Origin: an uncultured Eggerthellaceae bacterium
GTDB taxonomy: Bacteria > Actinomycetota > Coriobacteriia > Coriobacteriales > Eggerthellaceae
Assembly (NCBI GenBank): GCA_934630485.1
Contig: CAKTWD010000001.1
Coordinates: 1-62,658 of the forward strand
Direction of reading: 5' to 3'
Length of the DNA: 62,658 nucleotides
Positions 8,626-16,523 of the stretch are shown here, piece by piece (positions within the stretch are counted from its first letter, which is position 1; each line of letters opens with the position of its first letter). Below the pieces are notes generated by a model. It ran no database searches, was not told the origin of the DNA, and saw only the letters and a list, made by a program, of their open reading frames with translations. A program made the position numbers and the translations under genes.

Positions 8626-8702
8626 TGCGGGGTGGAGCAGTCTGGTAGCTCGCCGGGCTCATAACCCGGAGGCCGTAGGTTCAAATCCTGCCCCCGCGAC
8701 CA
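8626..8702 (+). tRNA. Initiator tRNA-Met (CAT)
   Basis: A 77-nt cloverleaf with encoded CCA. The anticodon arm carries the initiator signature of three G-C pairs (GGGCTCATAACCC). D-arm GAGC...GCTC, T-arm GTAGG-TTCAAAT-CCTGC and a GCGGGG/CCCCGC acceptor all pair. The 1-72 position is T/G, a wobble pair, in place of the usual C1-A72 mismatch. A strong terminator follows directly. The 3' half is repeated at 11243-11285, which suggests use as an integration site. Confidence 0.97.
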
Positions 8703-8709
8703 AAACTTC

Positions 8710-8742
8710 AACCCTGAACTGGCAAAACAGTTCAGGGTTTTT
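8710..8742 (+). terminator. Intrinsic terminator of the initiator tRNA
   Basis: Arms AACCCTGAACT (8710-8720) and AGTTCAGGGTT (8729-8739) pair perfectly over 11 bp with an 8-nt loop, followed by a T run. Confidence 0.93.
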
Positions 8743-9150
8743 GTATTTAAAAAGTTTTGATTTTATAGGCAAAAGTGTCTCTCGGGTCATTCGTCGGCAT
8801 GTCCCTCAGGATGCTCTCGGGCGGAGGCGGGCGCTCGAGCCTGCTCGCGCAGTACCAGAACGCAGCTTTGACCATATGGTCAAAGCCTCATGCCCCTGTG
8901 CTCGTCGAGCACGATCCTTATCTGCCTGTCCTCCCGCTCTCTATGGCGTTGGCGGCGGCGGGGACCTCGCCGTTCTTGGCGAGATCGGCGTCCAGCACGG
9001 GTGGTGGCAAAGGCTCGCTGTAAGCAGCTGCCAGCAGGAAGCTCGAACCTTACTCGGACCTACTCGAACCTGCAGGTGCGAGCTCTGCTCACCCCGACCT
9101 GTTTAACCCCTCGCCACCCTGTCTCTACTAGGATCTACTCGAACCTGCTC
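8743..9150. other. Gene-poor stretch after the tRNA, with a 20-bp palindrome
   Basis: I see no convincing gene here. The stretch holds a perfect 20-bp palindrome, CTTTGACCATATGGTCAAAG, at 8866-8885. It also has two copies of CTACTCGAACCTG (near 9060 and 9133) and a related ACTCGG/CTCGAACC sequence at about 9040. The minus strand shows short open fragments that may be debris of an inserted element. Its place directly behind the tRNA fits the left end of an integrated element. Confidence 0.4.
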
Positions 9151-10593
9151 TTACCTTTTAAGGTCGTAGTACTGTGACGGATCCTTGGGATTGGATCCGT
9201 GCCATTCGAGGAGACCCTTTTCCACCAGCTCCTTGAGCGTGGGCCTGGAGACCTTCACGCTGCGTCCAAGGTGATCCGACAGCTCACCCACGGTGATTCG
9301 TCCTCTGGCGTACACGTATTGCATGGCCGCAAGCTCATACTCGTTGAGCGACTCGAAGACCGCCTGCCCTATGCTGCTCGAAAGGGCATCCTGGCGTCTC
9401 AGCATGCGCGACGTGATGCTGTTCTCGAGAGTCAACTGCACTGATGCATCGTTGGGTTCCTCAAAGATGGGGTCGTTCAGGAAATAGTTTGCCATTTCGT
9501 CGTAGATGCGCTGAACACCTTCGTTGAGCTCACGCACCCAACCGAATTCCGTCAACGTCCGTGCGATTACGGGGTTGCGAGCCCATCGAGTGTTTCGCAT
9601 GTTCTCCAGCGTCACTACGTTGGGCAGTTTGCCTGGGCTCGTGATCTCCATGCGGTCGTCGTACATCATCACGCGGATATGGTCGCCACTGTGGGCGTAG
9701 TTGCGGTGCGTCACGGCGTTTACCAGGCCCTCGAACCAGGCGAACTCTGGGTATTCAGGAACGATCTTGAACTTGCCGTCGTCCCCCAGATACTGGAACT
9801 CGCGCAGCTGCTCGGAGATCATGGCCTTGGCGCCTTCGATGACCTTAGGCAGTGGGCCGTCGAACGTACGTTCCTTCACGATGTTGAGCCTGCGGCCAGT
9901 TTCCATCTTGCCTCCATCGAAGCGGATGACACGCACCCTCGCGCAGGGGATAAACTGGGTGGGGCTCTTGGCGAAGAGAAGGACGCCGGCGTTGGTGAGA
10001 TGCCCGTCCACGAGCATGCTTCGGCTGCGGAGAACCTGCTCGTCCGAGACGTTTGTGCCGAGCTCCTCCTTGTAATGGGCCATGACTTCGGGGTCGATGT
10101 CTTCTATCGTGGAGCGGCCCGCCACTTCATCCTCGAAGCGCCGCTGGTTCTTGTCGTATTCGAGCGCGGTGATCTGGTCGTGATCCAGCTCGACGCTCTT
10201 GTCTCCCTGACGAAGGAAAACAGCCCCATCGCTGCGCCTCGCGATGACGTGGTCGGTCGATGCGCTGATGTCCAGGACGAGAATGAGGTCGTTTTCCCCA
10301 TGGGAGTTTACGACGGGAATCTCGGCGAGCCTCACCATGGGTACAGGCTCGCAGCAGACGAGAGGTGCCTGCTTGAAAGCTTCGATGTCATGAGCCCCGT
10401 TGCGCTTGAACCCGGTAATCTCGCCGCCATCCTCAATGCCGATGACCAGCTTTCCTCCCGAGGCGTTCGCAAAGGCGCAGATATGCCGAGAAATCTCCTT
10501 CGCGTCTTTGCGGGCGCTCTTGCGGTCGAAGTATTGGTTCTCCTTCGCGGTGGAGAAAATGTCGGGGTCGCTCTTGCCGATTGGATGCTGCAT
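9151..10593 (-). CDS. AlbA/Schlafen-type ATP-binding protein with C-terminal winged helix
   Basis: A 480-residue putative DNA-binding or regulatory protein of the AlbA_2 group. The N-terminal AlbA_2 domain has the ENQYFDRKSAR motif and the glycine-rich HICAFANASGGKLVIGIEDGG. The middle (~290-330) has a GHKL-like ATP-binding signature, VNAVTHRNYAHSGDHIRVMMYDDRMEITSPGKLP in pieces. The end (~430-480) is a winged helix (TVGELSDHLGRSVKVSRPTL, LLEWHG). Such genes are common in mobile and defence loci. AGGAGG-like GGGAGG precedes the ATG. It lies just behind the tRNA and points towards it. A remnant of a second such protein sits at 11351-11500. Confidence 0.88.
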   Translation of the reverse strand: MQHPIGKSDPDIFSTAKENQYFDRKSARKDAKEISRHICAFANASGGKLVIGIEDGGEITGFKRNGAHDIEAFKQAPLVCCEPVPMVRLAEIPVVNSHGENDLILVLDISASTDHVIARRSDGAVFLRQGDKSVELDHDQITALEYDKNQRRFEDEVAGRSTIEDIDPEVMAHYKEELGTNVSDEQVLRSRSMLVDGHLTNAGVLLFAKSPTQFIPCARVRVIRFDGGKMETGRRLNIVKERTFDGPLPKVIEGAKAMISEQLREFQYLGDDGKFKIVPEYPEFAWFEGLVNAVTHRNYAHSGDHIRVMMYDDRMEITSPGKLPNVVTLENMRNTRWARNPVIARTLTEFGWVRELNEGVQRIYDEMANYFLNDPIFEEPNDASVQLTLENSITSRMLRRQDALSSSIGQAVFESLNEYELAAMQYVYARGRITVGELSDHLGRSVKVSRPTLKELVEKGLLEWHGSNPKDPSQYYDLKR

Positions 10594-10688
10594 AGTACCT
10601 CCCGTTTTGTTAGAGGTATATTTTACAGCAGTAAAGAGCCCATTTTCATCATCGGCTCGATGGGAAGGACAAAGCCAAGCGAGGAACG

Positions 10689-11041
10689 ATGATCATCTAC
10701 GAGCAGTTCAAAGAGCTCTACAACGCTATGGGAGGATCTCCCGAGCCCTCCATATTCTTTGATGAGAAATGCGAAGAAGGGTACGTGATCATCAAATACA
10801 ACGATGGTCCTACCTTCCAGAAATGCTTCGCTGGGTCGTCGCACGAAGAGGGCGAGATCGGGTTGCCAGCCTAGACGAGCTCTACCGTGCCACGATGCCC
10901 GACGGAATTTGCCTTGAGCGCGATTGGGGTCGCGTGACCCGAGTAATGCTAGGTGACGTCTTCTGTCTCGAGATTCCCGATGATTTGCAGGATTGCTGGG
11001 AGTTGTGCGTTCCTCTCGCTGCCAAATGGAAGAACGATTAG
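10689..11041 (+). pseudogene. Frameshifted small gene of unknown function
   Basis: Two overlapping frames read as one protein of about 117 residues. The first runs from ATG 10689 (MIIYEQFKELYNAMGG) to about 10860 and hits TAG. The continuation, one base back in frame, reads VASLDELYRATMPDGICLE to VPLAAKWKND and stops at 11041. The protein-like composition on both sides points to a single-base loss near 10855-10865. No slippery heptamer is evident, so a programmed shift is unlikely. Family not recognised; acidic, small-immunity-protein-like. Confidence 0.6.
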
Positions 11042-11242
11042 CCTAGCCCCTCAGCATGTCCTCTATCATCGCATAGCGGATTGCGTCGATTGAACGATCT
11101 ATCCATCGGGTATTTTGTCCAGCCAATTGCTGTCCCCGCCGCCGAATACGAGCCGAGGTATTTGGCAAACGCTGGTTGCGAAAACGTGCATAGCGGGCGC
11201 GTTTGAATGAATCGGCAACGCTTGTATAGAGCCCGGAAAGTC

Positions 11243-11285
11243 CTCATAACCCGAAGCCGTAGGTTCAAATCCCGCCCCGCGACCA
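11243..11285 (+). repeat. Degenerate copy of the initiator tRNA 3' half (att-like)
   Basis: From CTCATAACCCG to GCGACCA this 43-nt stretch matches 8658-8702 of the tRNA gene with a few changes and two single-base losses. No 5' half can be folded upstream, so it is not a functional tRNA. The two copies bracket about 2.5 kb carrying the AlbA gene and a broken gene, as expected for attL/attR of an element inserted at a tRNA 3' end. A decayed tandem tRNA copy is the alternative. Confidence 0.75.
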
Positions 11286-11291
11286 ACAGTT

Positions 11292-11332
11292 AAAGCAGGT
11301 CAGAACAGTAAAAGTTCTGACCTGCTTTTTGT
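11292..11332 (+). terminator. Intrinsic terminator after the tRNA fragment
   Basis: Arms AAAGCAGGTCAGAAC (11292-11306) and GTTCTGACCTGCTTT (11314-11328) pair over 15 bp with a 7-nt loop, and a T run follows. Its position matches that of the terminator behind the intact tRNA, but the sequence differs. Confidence 0.9.
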
Positions 11333-11350
11333 TGTCGGTACCAACTGCTC

Positions 11351-11500
11351 GTGTTGTCGCTGGCGGAGCTTATAGGCAGGAGCGCTAAATCGCCTTCGGC
11401 CCTTCTTGGGAAACTGCGTGCTAAGGGCGTGCTTGTATGGCACGGCACCTCTAAAACCGATCCTGCACAGTACTGCTCGCTCCCGAGTTCTTCGGAGTAG
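11351..11500 (+). pseudogene. Remnant of a second AlbA-type protein (C-terminal winged helix)
   Basis: The frame from 11351 to TAG 11498-11500 encodes about 49 residues. LAELIGRSAKSPSALLGKL and GVLVWHGTSKTDPAQYCSL align with GELSDHLGRSVKVSRPTL and GLLEWHGSNPKDPSQYYDL at the end of the intact AlbA protein at 9151-10593. It is on the opposite strand and lacks everything upstream. It is a truncated relic, possibly of an earlier insertion at the same tRNA site. Confidence 0.7.
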
Positions 11501-11552
11501 GTTCGGAGTGGGAGTTGCGGCTGCTGGCCACTTTGCCGCAGAACGCTAAGGG

Positions 11553-12824
11553 CTACACGAGATCTTGCAGTAGGAATTTCCATGCGGGTTTAACCTCGAT
11601 GCGTGTATCGCCCTCTATGATTTCCCCTTCTTCCTCTTTTGTCGCGATAAGCAATCGACGAATAGATTCGTCGATACGGGCTAGTTTTACTAAGTTGCCT
11701 ATCTCCCTGGGCTTGGCGCTTTCGGAAAGCGAATAGGCCACCTGCACTGCAAGGCCTTGTTCGGGCACATAAAAATCTACGTCAATGCCGTTTTTTGGCG
11801 ATTTCAGGTAATGAAGCCCCTCGCCAAAGGCATCATGCATTGCTACGGCCACCTCGTTTTCGAGCAAGGCTGGCTCCCTTCCGATCAGGAAGAGATTGAG
11901 CAATCCGTTGTCGCTGAAATAGCGCTTCGGATTTCCCTCGCGCTCTACAAACTTTGCAACGGCGTTTTTTACTTCAAACAGCAGGTAAGCCTCGCGAGCC
12001 ATGGTAAGGTAGTCTAACAGCGTGCCCTTGCTGACGTTGTAGCCCAATCCGCGCAACATGCCATGCAGCGCCGTGGCGGAGGTTTCGTTGCAGACGGTTT
12101 CGGCAATTTTCTTCATGAGCACGCGCAAAGCATCGGGGTTTCGCACGCCATTGCACGCCACCATGTCTCCGAACAAGACCTCTTGGTACACGCTTTCCGT
12201 ATATTCGCGAGCAGAGATATAGCGAAGCGATTCGGGAAAGCCGCCATTTTGATAAAACGTATCGAATGCGCTTGCAATGGCTCCTTTGGCCTTTGTCGCG
12301 TATAGCGCCTCGGCATCATGGGGCACACCGACAGCGTCGAGATACTCGTCAAAACGGTAAGGGGTTACATGCTTGACGAAATAGCGCCCACCAAGAGTGG
12401 TAGCTATCTGGCTGCTAAGCATGTTTGCATTGCTGCCGGTTATCCACACGCGTTCGCCAGCGTCGGCCAAGCGTCGCGCAAACTTTTCCCAGCCATCTAC
12501 GTTCTGTATTTCATCAAAGAAGAAGAAGCCCGAATGTCTGCTGAGCTCGCCTTGCGCTGACAGGATGTCATTGAAATCGTCAACGCGGAATTCTGCCAGG
12601 CGCTCGTCCTCAAAATTGATGTAGATGATCCGGTTCCATTCCACGCCCGATTCCACCAGGTCTCGAGCTATTTTGTAGAGCAGGGTGGACTTGCCGGCGC
12701 GGCGCAGACCGGTGATTACGTAGTTAGCCTGAGGGTCGAGCGAGTAGCGACGAGGCACGATGCGCGCATTGCGAATGATTTCATGTTGATCGAAGATGAC
12801 GCTTTTCAGCACTTCATGATTCAT
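11553..12824 (-). CDS. AAA+ ATPase with DUF4143 domain
   Basis: A 423-residue protein. The Walker A motif GLRRAGKST is at residues 39-47 and the Walker B FFFDEIQN at 101-108, followed by the arginine-bearing ITGSNANMLSS sensor-like motif. The C-terminal half (LFEVKNAVAKF, RYFSDNGLLNLF, GIDVDFYVPEQGLAVQVAYSLS) is a DUF4143 domain with a PD-(D/E)XK-like look. Families like this are common, frequently carried by accessory regions, and their function is poorly known. ATG 12824 is chosen because an upstream extension would be encoded by operator repeats. Three evenly spaced operators precede it. Confidence 0.85.
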   Translation of the reverse strand: MNHEVLKSVIFDQHEIIRNARIVPRRYSLDPQANYVITGLRRAGKSTLLYKIARDLVESGVEWNRIIYINFEDERLAEFRVDDFNDILSAQGELSRHSGFFFFDEIQNVDGWEKFARRLADAGERVWITGSNANMLSSQIATTLGGRYFVKHVTPYRFDEYLDAVGVPHDAEALYATKAKGAIASAFDTFYQNGGFPESLRYISAREYTESVYQEVLFGDMVACNGVRNPDALRVLMKKIAETVCNETSATALHGMLRGLGYNVSKGTLLDYLTMAREAYLLFEVKNAVAKFVEREGNPKRYFSDNGLLNLFLIGREPALLENEVAVAMHDAFGEGLHYLKSPKNGIDVDFYVPEQGLAVQVAYSLSESAKPREIGNLVKLARIDESIRRLLIATKEEEGEIIEGDTRIEVKPAWKFLLQDLV

Positions 12825-12833
12825 GGGAATACC

Positions 12834-12925
12834 AATCTGTTCGATGCGCTGAACAGATTGTATGGCTTTCCGTACAGTATATCGAACGGAATAATAGCAA
12901 ATCTGTTCAATATACTGAACAGATG
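12834..12925. promoter_or_regulatory. Triple operator array upstream of the AAA+/DUF4143 gene
   Basis: Three inverted repeats share an 8-nt spacer and centres 33 bp apart (12846.5, 12879.5, 12912.5). O1 is AATCTGTTC/GAACAGATT (12834-12859). O2 is TTCCGTAC/GAACGGAA (12868-12891). O3 is AATCTGTTC/GAACAGAT (12900-12924). The minus strand of O2 contains TATACT, a plausible -10 for the ATPase gene. Exact 33-bp spacing places all sites on one helix face, which favours cooperative repression. Confidence 0.8.
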
Positions 12926-13072
12926 GCGTGATTTGGAAGGAAGATCGCTTATCGTCCGCGTGTTGTTGGTGCTGAGCTGGCCTAGTTTGCGTAGTCAACC
13001 GCGTTGCCAGATCCCATGCATAACGAACAACTGAAACTCGCGCATCTTTTGGCCCGATTCATTTGGTTAGCG

Positions 13073-14884
13073 CTACAAGCTCTCGTAGTAGCCACGTATT
13101 TTTCTAGCCATAAGGATACGGCGCTGAGCAAGGAAGTCCTCGTAATCGGCCGCACCCATATCGAATATTCCTTCCGGAATGCAATTCGACTCAAGGTTGG
13201 TCAAGAGACCTGCTTTATCAGAAATGTCGCCGAAGTAATTTTTTCCTGCTGCGATGGCTTCTCTCGCTTGTGTGAAGTACTCGCCAGGACGCATTTCGCC
13301 AATCGCTATGTTGATGCGCTTTTCAAGGTAGGTATAGTTCGCGATTTGGTTATAGAGGCGCTGCGGCGCGTCGATCGTCTTCCTCAGATACGCCTTCGGA
13401 AAGATATGGTGGATATCGCCAACGTTGCCGATGACGTCGGCCACCTTGAACCCGTTTGTGAACAGGGTGTTGTCAGCCGAACGAACTTGTGACGCTATGT
13501 AGACCATCCATGCTCCAGTTCGCACTGAAGTCGTAACGAGATTCTGCGGCAAGGTGACTTTCCAGAAATTGTCGGAAAGCTGCGATGCGGCGATCTCGTT
13601 GTAGAACGGGATGAATCCCTGTTCGGATATTCGACCCATGTCGCGGTCCATGACGGATTCCGACGAGCCGGAATAGCGCCCGGTGAGGATGGACATCACG
13701 TACCAGCGCTGCACCCAGCGCTTAAGATCGGTCGAAGGCACGGAGGCATCTTCTCGTAGGGTGAGATACAGATTGTAGGCAAAATTGACAGCGCCCTTGG
13801 ATCCGATGATCGATGAAGATACGAACCCTGCCGAGCGAAGAGCGGCGGTAAAGTCCTGGAAATTGCTTTTACGCATGAACTTAACCACGCCGTCATGCAG
13901 CTTGGTGAAAGACTCGTCTGCTATCTCGCCTTTGAAGTCACGGGCCTCAAAATCGCGGCCAGAAAGAAGAGACACCAGGTCGGCGAGCTTGCCGCGGCCG
14001 AACATGTGCATGAACGCGACGCGCAGGACGTCATTATAGTCAGGGTCGTAAATGTCGTCCTTGTCGTCCTTGAGCCATTCGCACTTATCTGCGAACTCGG
14101 ATTCCATGAACTCGGCGTCGTTTTGGCTGATAATGGCCCAGAATTCGGGCTTGACGGCCAAATGGCAGTAATAGTCGATGGCCTTGCGCAGCATGTTGCC
14201 GCCGTGAACCTCATCGGCAGCGATTTTAGACATTGCGAAGTCGGCTTGGGATAAAACGGCGCCCTTGGAATTGATGCGGATGAAGATGTCCGTAACCTCG
14301 TCTATGCTGCATTCAGCAGCTACGACGATGCAGCCGAGCTGACGCGTTGCTATCGCCTTAAGATCGGTGATTCTTAAGTTCACGACCTTGGGATCGCAGC
14401 CGGGGTTCGCCTCTATGTATTCGTTGACGAAAGTCCAGGAGTCGAAATCAGGGGCGAAGAACTCTGCAATGTCCGATATCCATCGCGGATCTTTATCAAT
14501 CACCGGCGTAAGCACGGCAAAAGGAGTGTCCTCGCCTTCGTAAAGAGGGTTGAAGGCGATCTTTACGCGCTTCGACTCGTAATCTTCATTAAGCACGGCT
14601 TTGCCCGCGAGCGCGGCGGTGAGAGCCGTCACGCGCTGCTGACCGTCGATAAGCACCGTCTTGCCCTCTGCAACGCCGCCGCCCTTGATCTTCACGTCGG
14701 GGTTCTTCCATGTGATCAGATAGCCGGTCGGGTATCCATGGTAAAGAGAGTCGACCAAATCGCGAACTTTGGTGCTGTCCCACACGAAGGGTCGCTGGAT
14801 TTCGGGAATTGCGATGTCGCCGGACTCTATAAGCCCAAGGATGCTTTGCACTGAGTAAGTGGTGACGCTGTAGCAATCTTTCAT
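13073..14884 (-). CDS. DUF262 / HNH-like protein of the GmrSD type
   Basis: A 603-residue protein. The DUF262 N-terminus has IPEIQRPFVWD (26-36), LIDGQQRVTAL (78-88, with the DGQQR nucleotide-handling motif) and FIRINSKGAVLSQADF. The C-terminus has VGDIHHIFPKAYLRK with His492-His493, an HNH-type nuclease signature, plus Asn residues downstream. Proteins of this build include type IV restriction systems that cut modified phage DNA. Here both parts are in one chain. Its neighbours (AlbA protein, DUF4143 ATPase, toxin-antitoxin) fit a defence region. Activity on modified DNA is inferred. Confidence 0.88.
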   Translation of the reverse strand: MKDCYSVTTYSVQSILGLIESGDIAIPEIQRPFVWDSTKVRDLVDSLYHGYPTGYLITWKNPDVKIKGGGVAEGKTVLIDGQQRVTALTAALAGKAVLNEDYESKRVKIAFNPLYEGEDTPFAVLTPVIDKDPRWISDIAEFFAPDFDSWTFVNEYIEANPGCDPKVVNLRITDLKAIATRQLGCIVVAAECSIDEVTDIFIRINSKGAVLSQADFAMSKIAADEVHGGNMLRKAIDYYCHLAVKPEFWAIISQNDAEFMESEFADKCEWLKDDKDDIYDPDYNDVLRVAFMHMFGRGKLADLVSLLSGRDFEARDFKGEIADESFTKLHDGVVKFMRKSNFQDFTAALRSAGFVSSSIIGSKGAVNFAYNLYLTLREDASVPSTDLKRWVQRWYVMSILTGRYSGSSESVMDRDMGRISEQGFIPFYNEIAASQLSDNFWKVTLPQNLVTTSVRTGAWMVYIASQVRSADNTLFTNGFKVADVIGNVGDIHHIFPKAYLRKTIDAPQRLYNQIANYTYLEKRINIAIGEMRPGEYFTQAREAIAAGKNYFGDISDKAGLLTNLESNCIPEGIFDMGAADYEDFLAQRRILMARKIRGYYESL

Positions 14885-15016
14885 ATTCGATCCTAGAAAC
14901 CGGTGCTAAACGAACGAAGCTATTTTACTTCTCATATGCAAATTTCCATCGAGATGGGTTCCGATGGCTGGTGCAATGAGTCTAAGTGGAATTCCGCTTT
15001 CCCCTCCTACTAGCCA

Positions 15017-15673
15017 TCACTTCAAAACGAAGTGGCTTCGGCGGGTCTCGATAAGCCCAGCTTTCTGCATGCGTGAGAGCTCGGCGGAAAGAGCGCTGCG
15101 GTCGACTCCCAGATAGCCGGCAAGCTGTTGGCGATCGAAGGGGATGTCGAACTCGTTTTCGCCCGTCCGCTCGGCGACGTCGGACAAGTACGCCAACACT
15201 TTGCTGCGGATTGTTTTCGGGGCAACATGCAGAATGCGGCGCGAGAGGTTAAGGCTCTGACGTGCGATGATCGCCGTCACGCTTGCGCTGATCCTGACGT
15301 GATACGGGCACGCATGGGTGCAGGTGGTCTGCATTTTCGCAAGGTTCAGGAACAGGACGGCCGTATTCTCGGCGGCGATAACGTCCACCATAAGCGGCTC
15401 GTTGGGCACGGCGGCATATGCCTCGCCGAACATTTCGCCCACCCTTTTCACGCCAAGCACGCTGACATTGCCCCAGCGGTCAACGCTCTCGATGCGCACG
15501 CTTCCTTCAAGGACGACCCCTGCCGTCGCGATGACGTCGCCCATCCGATGGATTCGCGTGCCCGCTTTATAGCGGCGTTCGCGTGCGGCAAGGCAGCCAA
15601 GCATGGCCTCGATTTCTTGAGGGCTCGACCCGTGGAACAGCTGAGTTGTCGCCAGAAACTCGCTTTGCTCCAT
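15017..15673 (-). CDS. Crp/Fnr-family transcription regulator
   Basis: A 218-residue regulator. Residues ~10-120 form the cyclic-nucleotide-type effector domain (GVVLEGSVRIESVDRWGN, GEMFGEAYA). The C-terminal helix-turn-helix reads DRQQLAGYLGVDRSALSAELSRMQ. A TTCTHACPYH segment has two Cys. The start at 15673 has GAGGAAT four bases upstream. It is divergent from a ferredoxin gene, with a perfect palindrome between them, so it probably controls that gene and itself. The effector is unknown; HcpR-like redox or nitric-oxide sensing is plausible in anaerobes. Confidence 0.88.
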   Translation of the reverse strand: MEQSEFLATTQLFHGSSPQEIEAMLGCLAARERRYKAGTRIHRMGDVIATAGVVLEGSVRIESVDRWGNVSVLGVKRVGEMFGEAYAAVPNEPLMVDVIAAENTAVLFLNLAKMQTTCTHACPYHVRISASVTAIIARQSLNLSRRILHVAPKTIRSKVLAYLSDVAERTGENEFDIPFDRQQLAGYLGVDRSALSAELSRMQKAGLIETRRSHFVLK

Positions 15674-15693
15674 GATTCCTCGATTCGCATGCA

Positions 15694-15713
15694 TATGTTG
15701 TAGTTACAACATA
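15694..15713. promoter_or_regulatory. 20-bp palindrome, probable Crp/Fnr-type operator
   Basis: TATGTTGTAGTTACAACATA is a perfect inverted repeat apart from the central GT. It lies 21 bases before the Crp-type gene start and 56 before the divergent ferredoxin start. The TTGTA/TACAA half-sites resemble Crp/Fnr-family sites. Confidence 0.7.
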
Positions 15714-15768
15714 CAGGATAGTACGTTTTTCGTATCATGCAGCCAGTTCAGACGACGAAAGGGGAGGC

Positions 15769-16506
15769 ATGATTCGCAAAATCATACAGATCGACCAGGA
15801 GAAGTGCGACGGCTGCGGAATCTGCGCCGAAGCGTGCCACGAGGGGGCTATCGAGATCGTTGACGGGAAGGCCGGGCTTGTGCGCGATGATTTCTGCGAC
15901 GGTTTCGGCGACTGTTTGCCGGGTTGTCCCCGGGGCGCCATCTCGTTTGTCGAGCGCGAGGCAGCGGCTTACGACGAAGCGGCCGTTGAGCGTAGCAAGC
16001 GCGAAAAGGAATCTGAAGTGAAGGCTCACGACTGGCCGGCCGTCACCTGTCCTGGATCTGCTGTTCGAACGTTCGACCGCGCAGCTGGGGAGGGCGCTGG
16101 CGCGAATGAAGCCGCCAGATCCGCCGCGTCGCAAAGTGTGTCCTCGCAGCTTCGCAATTGGCCCGTGCAAATTAAGCTGGCTCCTACACAAGCCCCGTAT
16201 TTCCAAGGCGCCAATCTGCTTATTGCCGCCGATTGTTGCGCATTTTCGTACGGCAACTTCCATTCCGATTTCATCCGCAACAAAGTTTGCCTTATTGGCT
16301 GCCCGAAGCTTGACGGCACCGATTATTCCGAGAAGCTGACCGAGATCATTGCGAGCAACGACATCAAAAGCGTCACCATCACGCGCATGGAAGTCCCGTG
16401 CTGCGGCGGTTTGGAGCGCATGGCCGTCAAGGCTTTGCGTGCGTCGGGGAAGTTCATCCCTTGGCAAGTTGTCACGTTCTCGCTTGATGGCCGCATCTTG
16501 GATTAG
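15769..16506 (+). CDS. 4Fe-4S ferredoxin-type protein with C-terminal cysteine domain
   Basis: A 245-residue protein. A first cluster motif CDGCGICAEACHEGAI (Cys14, 17, 20, 24) is complete. A second, CDGFGDCLPGCPRGAI, has the altered spacing seen in this protein group. The C-terminal ~100 residues hold further Cys: ADCCAFSYGNF, GCPKLDGTDYS and MEVPCCGGLERM. Electron transfer, possibly in oxidative or nitrosative stress response, is likely. ATG is preceded by GGGGAGG. It is divergent from a Crp-type regulator. Confidence 0.87.
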   Translation: MIRKIIQIDQEKCDGCGICAEACHEGAIEIVDGKAGLVRDDFCDGFGDCLPGCPRGAISFVEREAAAYDEAAVERSKREKESEVKAHDWPAVTCPGSAVRTFDRAAGEGAGANEAARSAASQSVSSQLRNWPVQIKLAPTQAPYFQGANLLIAADCCAFSYGNFHSDFIRNKVCLIGCPKLDGTDYSEKLTEIIASNDIKSVTITRMEVPCCGGLERMAVKALRASGKFIPWQVVTFSLDGRILD

Positions 16507-16523
16507 CTTGTTGGCTTCACGAC

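Noticed and set aside
10855..10866. Programmed -1 frameshift instead of a pseudogene
   Set aside because: No slippery heptamer or downstream pseudoknot is visible; a single-base loss is simpler.
12825..12998. N-terminal extension of the DUF4143 ATPase by 58 codons
   Set aside because: The extension is encoded by the operator repeats, giving repeated VQxIEQI segments; the conserved protein begins at ATG 12824.
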